A model generated the notes under the pieces. It did no database searches. It was not told the DNA's origin and worked only from the letters and a program-made list of their open reading frames with translations. A DNA stretch of 5,398 bases, taken from Asaia bogorensis. GTDB lineage: Bacteria > Pseudomonadota > Alphaproteobacteria > Acetobacterales > Acetobacteraceae. The stretch covers positions 1 to 5,398 of the forward strand of contig CAMCEP010000204.1 in the NCBI GenBank assembly GCA_945873675.1. The letters run 5' to 3'. Positions 1-4,912 of this stretch are shown one piece after another. The number at the start of each line of letters is the position of its first letter. The stretch's first letter is position 1. A program made the translations under genes and the position numbers.

Positions 1-416
1 CGGGCAAAGCCCCCCACCAACAGGGCGCCGCCGATGGTCACGCGCCAGAGCGCGAAATCCCCAAAATCCGCGTAAAGCGCCGCATAGGGGTGCACGGCCA
101 GCCAGCGCGCCTTGAGCGCTGCCACCTGATCCTCCGGCACAAGCTCCGCGATGCCGGTCACCGTCACGCGGGGCGCGGTTTGCGGGTTGGGGCCGGTCGG
201 CGCGCCGGTGATCAGCAGGGCGCAGCGCGGATCGGCCTGTAAATGGCGCGTGTGTTCGGACAGCGAGGATAGCAGCATCAGCGGCGAGAGATCCGGCGCG
301 CTGGCCGGCGTGACTAGGCTCGCGAAGGGTTGGCCTGCCTGGCCGGTCGCGAGGCTCGCCGCCCGCCCGGCGCGGATCAGCCGCCGCGCTTCCAATATGG
401 CATCGTACTGTTCCAT
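1..416 (-). CDS. HugZ-like pyridoxamine 5'-phosphate oxidase-family protein (C-terminus beyond window)
   Basis: The minus-strand frame opens with ATG at 416 and stays open for 138 codons to the window edge, so the C-terminus is missing. The protein starts MEQYDAILEARRLIRAGRAA. Residues 18-36 (RAASLAT...PFASLVTPA) match the first strands of the FMN-binding split barrel, followed by a segment (about 44-70) around LSEHTRHLQADPRCALLI. Residues 115-125 (YADFGDFALWR) are a signature I associate with the HugZ heme-utilisation branch rather than true PdxH. Members are cytoplasmic and bind FMN or heme; HugZ proteins are linked to heme breakdown, but the substrate cannot be told here. A good Shine-Dalgarno sequence (GGAGAAGG) lies just before the ATG and fixes the start. 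The gene is divergent from chvI, 95 bp away. The family is likely; a general stress or flavin reductase role is the alternative. Confidence 0.83.
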   Translation of the reverse strand, partial: MEQYDAILEARRLIRAGRAASLATGQAGQPFASLVTPASAPDLSPLMLLSSLSEHTRHLQADPRCALLITGAPTGPNPQTAPRVTVTGIAELVPEDQVAALKARWLAVHPYAALYADFGDFALWRVTIGGALLVGGFA

Positions 417-511
417 CGCCCTTCTCCGGCCCGGCTACTGCCACAATTGGCTCGCAATATAATCACCGACGCGGCAAAAGAATGTCACCGCCGCGTCAGG
501 GGTACACAGCA
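417..511. promoter_or_regulatory. Divergent intergenic region between the HugZ-like gene and chvI
   Basis: This 95-bp spacer must hold the promoters of both divergent genes. On the plus strand it contains a perfect TATAAT hexamer at 458-463, well placed for chvI. The -35 position 17 bp upstream reads ctactg (435-440) and is poor, so an activator or an alternative sigma contact may be needed. For the leftward gene only weak AT-rich matches (the same TATAT stretch read in reverse) are visible. The assignment rests on position and the -10 match alone. Confidence 0.5.
468..497. repeat. Perfect 8-bp inverted repeat in the chvI leader (possible operator or RNA hairpin)
   Basis: GACGCGGC at 468-475 is repeated in inverted orientation as GCCGCGTC at 490-497, with a 14-nt spacer. 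The arm centres are 22 bp apart, about two helical turns, as expected for a dimeric DNA-binding protein. The left arm begins 4 bp after the TATAAT box, so it would overlap the transcription start. The right arm ends directly before the chvI Shine-Dalgarno sequence (AGGGG, 498-502). As RNA the arms could instead form a GC-rich hairpin touching the ribosome-binding site. The repeat is directly visible; either function is inferred. Confidence 0.55.
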
Positions 512-1213
512 ATGCCGCAAACCATCGCCCTTGTGGATGATGACCGCAATATCCTCACTTCCGTTTCCATGACCTTGGAACAGGAAGGCTATCTGGTGCG
601 CACCTATACGGATGGGGAAAGCGCGCTGCAGGGCCTGCTTGCCAAGCCGGCCGATCTGGCGGTGCTGGATATCAAAATGCCGCGCATGGATGGCATGGAA
701 TTGCTCCAACGGCTGCGCCAGCGCAGCAATATGCCGGTGGTGTTCCTTACCTCGAAGGATGAGGAAGTGGATGAGCTGATGGGGCTGCGCCTTGGTGCGG
801 ATGACTACATCACCAAGCCCTTTTCCCAACGGCTTTTGTTGGAACGCATCCGCGCCCTGCTGCGGCGGAATGAGGGTGCCAGGGCGGAAGGTTCAGGCGC
901 GCCGCCCGGTGGCGTGCTGGGGCGCGGCGATCTGATGCTGGATGAGACGAAGCACACCTGCCTGTGGAAGGGCAAACAGGTGCAATTGACCGTCACGGAA
1001 TTCCTGCTGGTGAAGGCGCTCGCGCTGCGCCCGGGGATGGTGAAGAATCGCGACCAGCTTATTGATGCCGCTTATGGCGAGAATATCTATGTGGATGACC
1101 GCACGATTGACAGCCATGTGAAGCGCATCCGCCGCAAATTCCGCCATACGGATGGGGATTTCGACCAGATCGAGACGCTTTATGGCATCGGCTATCGTTA
1201 TAAGGAGAATTGA
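512..1213 (+). CDS. chvI: ChvI-like OmpR-family two-component response regulator
   Basis: This 233-residue response regulator has a receiver domain (about 4-120) and an OmpR/PhoB winged-helix DNA-binding domain (about 137-231). The acidic pocket D9-D10-D11, phospho-acceptor D53 (VLDIKMP), T80 (VVFLT) and K102 (ITKPF) are all present. The linker is Gly/Ala-rich (121-135), and the C-terminal part carries the recognition-helix segment DDRTIDSHVKRIRRKF and the wing YGIGYRY. The start PQTIALVDDDRNI, the receiver motif DIKMPRMDGMELL and the length match ChvI. ChvI is activated by the kinase ChvG and controls envelope, acid-stress and host-interaction genes in Rhizobiales. ATG 512 is preferred because it begins the conserved sequence and has AGGGG nine bases upstream; an in-frame ATG at 482 would add ten non-conserved residues. 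No chvG follows, and the gene runs into a repeat block. The ChvI assignment is strong at family level; orthology is less certain without the kinase. Confidence 0.87.
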   Translation: MPQTIALVDDDRNILTSVSMTLEQEGYLVRTYTDGESALQGLLAKPADLAVLDIKMPRMDGMELLQRLRQRSNMPVVFLTSKDEEVDELMGLRLGADDYITKPFSQRLLLERIRALLRRNEGARAEGSGAPPGGVLGRGDLMLDETKHTCLWKGKQVQLTVTEFLLVKALALRPGMVKNRDQLIDAAYGENIYVDDRTIDSHVKRIRRKFRHTDGDFDQIETLYGIGYRYKEN

Positions 1214-1222
1214 GGGGCCAGA

Positions 1223-1266
1223 GCATTTTCAAGCCAAGTGGATACACTTGGCGACTCGGAAAATGC
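1223..1266. other. Long stem-loop formed by repeat copy 1
   Basis: GCATTTTC (1223-1230) pairs with GAAAATGC (1259-1266). Inside it, GCCAAGTG (1233-1240) pairs with CACTTGGC (1245-1252) around loop GATA. The asymmetric internal loop is AA opposite GACTCG. Copy 2 forms the same structure at 1282-1323 with 7 outer pairs. The structure is symmetric enough to fold on either strand. Lying 10 bp after the chvI stop, it may protect the mRNA 3' end or slow transcription, but no T-run follows, so it is not a standard intrinsic terminator. Confidence 0.7.
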
Positions 1267-1357
1267 GACCAGACAAACAATCATTTTCAAGCCAAGTGGC
1301 TACACTTGGCGACTCGGAAAATGCGACCAGACAAACAAGCATTTTCAAGCCAAGTGG
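1223..1357. repeat. Tandem 58-bp palindromic intergenic repeat, two full copies plus a truncated third
   Basis: Copies begin at CATTTTC in positions 1224, 1282 and 1340, a strict 58-bp period. Copies 1 (1224-1281) and 2 (1282-1339) differ at only two positions (1242 a versus 1300 c; the last base t versus g). Copy 3 matches for 18 bases (1340-1357) and then diverges. Each full unit has two nested inverted repeats: outer CATTTTC/GAAAATG and inner GCCAAGTG/CACTTGGC, around a 4-nt loop (GATA or GCTA), followed by a constant 16-nt tail beginning CGACCAGACAAACAA. The ends resemble, from memory, palindromic intergenic repeats dispersed through alphaproteobacterial genomes. Reading frames through it exist only because 58 is not a multiple of 3, and they encode nothing recognisable. 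Confidence 0.9.
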
Positions 1358-1377
1358 GCACTTTTGAGGGTTCCCAC

Positions 1378-2376
1378 TCACCCCAACGTAATTCCAGCTT
1401 CGCGAACAACGCGCGCCCATTTTTCACGCTCGCTCGCAACCAGGGCGCTGAAGACTTCGGCACCAGCAAAGCGCGCCAACAGCCCTTGGGCATCCAGGCG
1501 CGCGGGAAGGTTTGTCTCACGCATCACCCAGCCGGCGGCGGCCTCAAGGCGTGCCAAGGCCGTTTGCGGCATGCCTGATGGCCCGGCGATGCCGATCCAG
1601 CCGGTTGCCTCCACCCCCTCCAGCCCCGGCGTCTCCGCAAACATTGGCAAGTCAGGGCGGCCCGGAAGGCGCGCCGAGTGCAGCGTCGCCAGCGGGCGGA
1701 TGTGACCGGCCTCGATACCCGGGCCAAAGCTCACCAGGGTATCAATGCCAATTTGCAGCCGACCACCCATCAATTCGCGCGCGATCTCTGACCCGCCGCG
1801 GAACGGGACATGCGTGATATCCAGCCCGCCGGCACGCGTTTTGAGCAATTCTAACGCAAGATGCTGCAGCGATCCGACACCTGGCGTACCGGCATTGAGC
1901 GTCCCGGGACGTTGCCGCGCCAAAGCGATCAGCTCGGCAAGAGATCCCGCTGCCAGATCAGCGGGCACGACGATCACATAGGGAACTGTCGCGATTTGCG
2001 CCACGGGTTGCAGGTCGCGTGCGGGATCGAAGGGCAAGTCGCGCTGCAGCGCGGCATTGACCGCGAGGTTCTGCACATTGCCCATCAGCAACAGGTGCCC
2101 ATCCCGTGGGGGCGCCGCGCGGGCGACCGCTTCGGCGGCGATATTGCCTGTCGCCCCGCTCCGATTCTCGACGATAAAATTTTGTCCAAGCCGTTCGCTG
2201 AGCCGCTCAGCCAGGGTGCGGGCGACAAAATCGAGCGGCCCGCCGGGTGCAAAGCCGACCAATAGGCGAACAGCGCGGGTCGGGTAGGCCGCATCCTGCG
2301 CCATGGCGGCGCGAAAGGCGCCGCTCGCCATGCCAAGACCAAGGGCCAAGCCTGATCGACGCGTCATGCCATTCAT
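1378..2376 (-). CDS. Bug/TctC-family tripartite tricarboxylate transporter periplasmic binding protein
   Basis: This 332-residue protein is of normal length for the Bug (TctC) family of periplasmic solute receptors, which capture small carboxylates or similar ligands for TctAB permeases. The N-terminus has a twin-arginine pair (TRRSGLA, residues 5-11), a short hydrophobic stretch and an AMA/Q cleavage site near residue 26, so export, possibly by Tat, is expected. Family hallmarks follow: YPTRAVRLLVGFAPGGPLDF (31-50), ENRSGATGNIAAEAVARA (70-87), LNAGTPGVGS (140-149), and HVPFRGG (169-175). No tctA or tctB is present, so this is an orphan receptor, as in many proteobacteria with expanded Bug sets. 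The ligand cannot be predicted. ATG 2376 is chosen because longer GTG-initiated versions would put non-signal sequence before the signal peptide and overlap the upstream methyltransferase. ATG 2367, three codons later, is equally possible. Neither start has a clear Shine-Dalgarno sequence. Confidence 0.9.
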   Translation of the reverse strand: MNGMTRRSGLALGLGMASGAFRAAMAQDAAYPTRAVRLLVGFAPGGPLDFVARTLAERLSERLGQNFIVENRSGATGNIAAEAVARAAPPRDGHLLLMGNVQNLAVNAALQRDLPFDPARDLQPVAQIATVPYVIVVPADLAAGSLAELIALARQRPGTLNAGTPGVGSLQHLALELLKTRAGGLDITHVPFRGGSEIARELMGGRLQIGIDTLVSFGPGIEAGHIRPLATLHSARLPGRPDLPMFAETPGLEGVEATGWIGIAGPSGMPQTALARLEAAAGWVMRETNLPARLDAQGLLARFAGAEVFSALVASEREKWARVVREAGITLG

Positions 2377-2419
2377 TGGGTGTTCTGCTGACTGAGCGGG
2401 TTTCGTAGATCTGCATACC

Positions 2420-2437
2420 GGGCGGGGTCGCCCGCCC
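2420..2437. other. GC-rich stem-loop between the methyltransferase and TctC genes
   Basis: GGGCGG (2420-2425) and CCGCCC (2432-2437) form a 6-bp all-GC stem around a 6-nt loop. It sits in the 91-bp spacer between the methyltransferase stop (2468) and the binding-protein start (2376). No T-run follows on the minus strand, so it is not an intrinsic terminator. It could stabilise or mark a processing point between two co-transcribed genes, or be incidental in GC-rich DNA. Confidence 0.35.
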
Positions 2438-2467
2438 ATGCGCTGTCGCCGGCGCTGGGTTCCTGCA

Positions 2468-3313
2468 TCATGGAAGACCCTCGGCAATGCTGTTTGGCGA
2501 TTGTACATCGGGCACACGACCCTTCACCGCCCAAGCTGTCGCCGCATAGGAGCGAGGACCATCCGGATCGCCGTCCAGGTAGGCGCGGCGAACATGTTCG
2601 CGCAGCTGGGCAATCATGGACGCGTCGAGGGTGGCCACATACGCGGCTGCCGGCCCCTGACCACCGATGAGCGGCCCCCAATAATCATCAAAATCTGCAT
2701 ATTCCATGCGGATCGTCAGCATGGTTTCACGAATGTTCAGGAACCCGGCATGGCGCCAGGCAGCAGCTAAATCGCCGGGGCGCGTGGTGGGCCTTGTTAA
2801 ATTCTGGGCGCGCAGCGCATCGGCCTTTGGATCGAGCATCGCGGCCGTATCCGCGAATATGCGCTGCGCGACGACACCGCCACGCGCATCCCACGAAGCG
2901 GCAGCGACCACGGCACCAGGCCGCGCGACGCGACGTATCTCTGCCAGCGCATCGGCCGTGTTTGGCACGAAGGGGAGAACCAACATGGAAAGCACATGGT
3001 CAAAACTGGCGTCGGGGAAGGGCATGGCGCAGGCATCGCCCACGTGGAATTCGATGCGCGGGTCGCTGATGTATCGCTGCGCGTGATCAATATAAGCGCC
3101 TGAAGCATCCAGTCCGACAATCCGGCTGGTGGACAGCCGGCCCGCAAGGGCGAGCGTCAGGCTACCCGTGCCACACCCAAGATCAAGAATTTGTCCGCCA
3201 TCGTCAAGCTCTGCAAAATCGAGAAAAGGCTCTGCCAGCCGTCGGCTCCAGCGGCCCATTTGCTGTTCGTAGGCAGCGCCATCGGTGGCGGAGAATGTCG
3301 AAGATGAGATCAT
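2468..3313 (-). CDS. Class I SAM-dependent methyltransferase (Methyltransf_11 type)
   Basis: This 281-residue soluble protein has a Rossmann methyltransferase core at about 38-150. Motif I is ILDLGCGTGS (42-51), the acidic residue after strand 2 is D69 in VGLDAS, the adenine-side residue is in VGDACAMPFP (91-100), and a post-motif FDHVLSMLVLPFVP (104-117) precedes the IRRVARPGA turn (126-134). The remaining 130 residues hold aromatic-rich sequence (YADFDDYWGP, 205-214), probably a substrate cap. The family methylates small molecules, lipids or quinone-like compounds using SAM; the substrate cannot be assigned. The start is secure: GGAGGG lies seven bases before ATG 3313, and the N-terminal segment AYEQQMGRWSRRLAEPFLDF is typical of this subgroup. 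It is the first gene after the divergent lysR spacer and is followed 91 bp later by the TctC-type gene on the same strand, so the two may form an operon. Confidence 0.92.
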   Translation of the reverse strand: MISSSTFSATDGAAYEQQMGRWSRRLAEPFLDFAELDDGGQILDLGCGTGSLTLALAGRLSTSRIVGLDASGAYIDHAQRYISDPRIEFHVGDACAMPFPDASFDHVLSMLVLPFVPNTADALAEIRRVARPGAVVAAASWDARGGVVAQRIFADTAAMLDPKADALRAQNLTRPTTRPGDLAAAWRHAGFLNIRETMLTIRMEYADFDDYWGPLIGGQGPAAAYVATLDASMIAQLREHVRRAYLDGDPDGPRSYAATAWAVKGRVPDVQSPNSIAEGLP

Positions 3314-3432
3314 TTAGCCCTCCAGCGGCGGCGGCGTTTCACTTTCTGGGGGTGGTATGGCGATCAACGACTCATGCGGTCCAATACAAGTTTCTTCTGG
3401 TAACTGATGCCGGTTCGGCATAAACAAAAAGG
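3314..3432. promoter_or_regulatory. Divergent promoter region between the methyltransferase and lysR
   Basis: This 119-bp spacer separates two outward-facing genes and should contain both promoters. No convincing paired -35/-10 hexamers stand out on either strand. The strongest element is the palindromic T-N11-A box near the lysR end. The methyltransferase side ends with a strong GGAGGG ribosome-binding site at about 3319-3324. Confidence 0.55.
3407..3421. promoter_or_regulatory. Candidate LysR operator: palindromic T-N11-A box
   Basis: ATGCCG (3407-3412) and CGGCAT (3416-3421) form a perfect inverted repeat around GTT. Its inner 13 bases, 3408-3420, fit the LysR-type consensus T-N11-A with dyad symmetry. 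It lies 11 bp before the lysR ATG and about 94 bp upstream of the methyltransferase start, a layout consistent with autorepression plus control of the divergent gene. As RNA it could form a 6-bp hairpin beside the lysR start, which is the main alternative. Confidence 0.5.
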
Positions 3433-4395
3433 ATGGATCTGCGCCACGTCAGGACATTCGTTACCATTGCCGAACTGGGCACGGTCTCCCGCGCGGCGGA
3501 ACACCTGCGCATCGCGCAGCCGGCGCTGTCCCGGCAGATCGGCGACCTTGAGAAGGAGCTTGGGATCAAGCTGTTTGACCGCGTCGGTCGCCGCCTGCTG
3601 CTGACGGGGGAAGGCGAGCAACTGCTGACAGACTGCCGGGTACTCCTGAACAGCGCCGCAGCGATCAGGGAACATGCGCGACAGCTCCAGGATGGGGATG
3701 CGGGCGTGCTGAAGGTTGCGTCATCACCACAGATGATCGAGGGCGCGCTTTCGGCTTTCTTGCTGCGCTACAAGGAAAGATATCCGAAGGTACAGGTGAA
3801 GCTGACCGAGGTGATGGGATGGGCGGTAACCGGCGCGCAGCTTGAAAGCGGCGAAATCCACCTGGGGCAAAACCTGATGGGGGCCGTGCCGCCCGACGAT
3901 GCACGCTTCGCCTGCCATCCGCTTGAATCGATCGAAATCCTGGCTGCCTTCAGCCCAGGCTTCAGGCCCAATGCAGACGGCAGTATCGAGATTAGCGAAC
4001 TTGCCGCGCACCCATTGCTCGTACTCGGCACCGAGTACATCTTCCGCCGGAATTTGGACGCCGCCTGCCGCCTTGCTGGCATTCAGCCGAACATCGCCTA
4101 TGAAAGCCGCACGCCGCATACGCTGCTTGCCATGGCAGAGAGCGGGCATGGGGTCGCCATTATTCCGTCGCCCCTGCGAACCGACCGATACCAACTGCAG
4201 GTTGCCGCGCTCACTTATCAGGGCGATCCGCTACGTGAGCGCGCGGCGATCTATTGGGACAGGCGTAGGCCGCTGCCGCGCTATGCGGTGGCGTTCTGCG
4301 ACATGTTCAGTGCTTACATGCGGGAGGTTTTCCCGATATCTCATCCGACCAAGGCCGGCCAAACGCCGCGACGGGCAGATGGTGAGCCGGGCTAA
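3433..4395 (+). CDS. LysR-type transcriptional regulator
   Basis: This 320-residue protein is a full-length LysR regulator. The N-terminal winged helix-turn-helix (1-60) has the expected MDLRHVRTFVTIAELGTVSR start, the recognition segment AQPALSRQIGDLEKELG and LFDRVGRRLLLTGEG. A linker helix (about 61-89) leads to the effector-binding domain (from about 91: GVLKVASSPQ), with LLVLGTEYIFRR (195-206) and the late motif MAESGHGVAIIPS (234-246). The effector is unknown. The ATG at 3433 is the only possible start, since an in-frame TAA lies at 3421-3423 and no other start codon intervenes. Its ribosome-binding site is odd: the only AG-rich run, AAAAAGG, directly touches the ATG. It is divergent from the methyltransferase and convergent with apaG. 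Adjacent control of the methyltransferase/TctC pair is inferred from position, as usual for this family. Confidence 0.95.
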   Translation: MDLRHVRTFVTIAELGTVSRAAEHLRIAQPALSRQIGDLEKELGIKLFDRVGRRLLLTGEGEQLLTDCRVLLNSAAAIREHARQLQDGDAGVLKVASSPQMIEGALSAFLLRYKERYPKVQVKLTEVMGWAVTGAQLESGEIHLGQNLMGAVPPDDARFACHPLESIEILAAFSPGFRPNADGSIEISELAAHPLLVLGTEYIFRRNLDAACRLAGIQPNIAYESRTPHTLLAMAESGHGVAIIPSPLRTDRYQLQVAALTYQGDPLRERAAIYWDRRRPLPRYAVAFCDMFSAYMREVFPISHPTKAGQTPRRADGEPG

Positions 4396-4398
4396 AGA

Positions 4399-4417
4399 CG
4401 CAGCCTGGGCCGCTGCG
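4399..4417. terminator. Weak bidirectional terminator between lysR and apaG
   Basis: CGCAGC (4399-4404) pairs with GCTGCG (4412-4417) around a 7-nt loop, inside the 34-bp gap between convergent lysR and apaG stops. Read on the minus strand the stem is followed directly by TCTTT, as expected for ending the apaG transcript. On the plus strand a TTTT run follows only after 7 bases (4425-4428). The stem is short, so efficiency is doubtful. Confidence 0.45.
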
Positions 4418-4429
4418 CCGCACCTTTTC

Positions 4430-4843
4430 CTAATGCAACCGCGCCGAAGGCAAATGCGGGCTGTCCAGGCTGAAATCGGGAATGGCGACATCAAATGCCT
4501 CACCCGTTTCGCGCACCACCATATGATAGGCGCCGCGCATGAAGCCCGATGGTGTGCCCAAGGGCGTGCCAGAGGTATATTCAAACCTCCCACCCGGTTC
4601 CAGGATGGGTTGTTCGCCGACCACGCCCGCACCCTGCACCTGTTGCGTTCGCCCGGTGCCATCCGTGATCTGCCAGGTACGGCGGATAAGTTGCACCGTT
4701 TCGGGCCCCAGATTGGCGATTTCCACCTGATAGGCCCAAACGAATTGAGCACTCTCAGGCATGGATTGATCAGCCAGATAAAAGGCGCGCACGGCAACCC
4801 TTATCCCCCGCGTCGTCGCGATGAATGAATCACCTTTGGTCAT
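4430..4843 (-). CDS. apaG: ApaG family protein (DUF525 fold; Co2+/Mg2+ homeostasis)
   Basis: This 137-residue protein fits the usual ApaG length of about 125-135 with a short tail. ApaG has an all-beta fibronectin-III-like fold. The Salmonella homologue (CorD) affects cobalt resistance and magnesium efflux, but the biochemical role is not settled. The conserved glycine motif GAGVVG (71-76) runs into GEQP, then FEYTSGTPLGTPSG (87-100), and the ending IPDFSLDSP (121-129) is a family signature. ATG 4843 is chosen because GAGGAAGG lies just upstream and MTKGDSFIATTRGI fits the family start; an upstream in-frame TTG (4864) overlaps that ribosome-binding site. The gene is 69 bp downstream of the MetZ-like gene on the same strand, a recurrent alphaproteobacterial pairing that suggests co-transcription. 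No fold-stabilising terminator lies between them. Confidence 0.96.
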   Translation of the reverse strand: MTKGDSFIATTRGIRVAVRAFYLADQSMPESAQFVWAYQVEIANLGPETVQLIRRTWQITDGTGRTQQVQGAGVVGEQPILEPGGRFEYTSGTPLGTPSGFMRGAYHMVVRETGEAFDVAIPDFSLDSPHLPSARLH

Positions 4844-4912
4844 TTTAGCCTTCCTCGGCGCCAATTCAGCACAGCAACCGGGCTTTTTGTAAAGTTTTTT
4901 ATGAGCTTGCCC
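4844..4912. other. AT-rich spacer between metZ and apaG
   Basis: This 69-bp gap is much more AT-rich than its surroundings, with T-runs at 4884-4888 and 4895-4900. A 5-bp inverted repeat (ATGAG at 4901-4905, CTCAT at 4912-4916) overlaps the metZ stop. In the direction of transcription it is followed by A residues, not T residues, so it should not terminate. A TTTACA hexamer on the minus strand (complement of 4887-4892) could be a -35 for apaG, but no matching -10 is clear. Confidence 0.35.

Noticed and set aside
482..511. Ten-residue upstream extension of ChvI from ATG 482
   Set aside because: The added residues are not part of the conserved start, the ATG lies inside the inverted repeat and it has no Shine-Dalgarno sequence.
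1223..1357. CRISPR array
   Set aside because: The 58-bp units are adjacent with no unique spacers; the constant 16-nt tail is part of the repeat. There are no cas genes.
1353..1378. Terminator for the TctC-type gene from AGTGGG...CCCACT
   Set aside because: The 6-bp stem (1353-1358 with about 1373-1378) encloses a long loop and no T-run follows on the minus strand, so support is too weak to list as a terminator.
1152..1705. Overlapping plus-strand open frames (71, 122 and 155 codons) running through the 58-bp repeats, with repeated peptides
   Set aside because: They arise because a 58-bp repeat shifts frame each copy. They overlap the 3' end of chvI and the antisense of the TctC-type gene, and show no domain or ribosome-binding site.
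2377..2517. 47-residue N-terminal extension of the TctC-type protein starting at GTG 2517
   Set aside because: It would overlap the methyltransferase by 50 bp, put basic non-hydrophobic sequence before the signal peptide and contains the GC hairpin.
3724..4194. 156-codon minus-strand frame inside lysR
   Set aside because: It lies wholly antisense to a well-conserved LysR coding region and has no recognisable domain.
3899..4828. 309-codon plus-strand open frame across lysR and apaG
   Set aside because: It is antisense to apaG and out of frame with lysR, both clearly recognisable. Its residues are Arg/Pro/Ala-rich as in GC-driven shadow frames.
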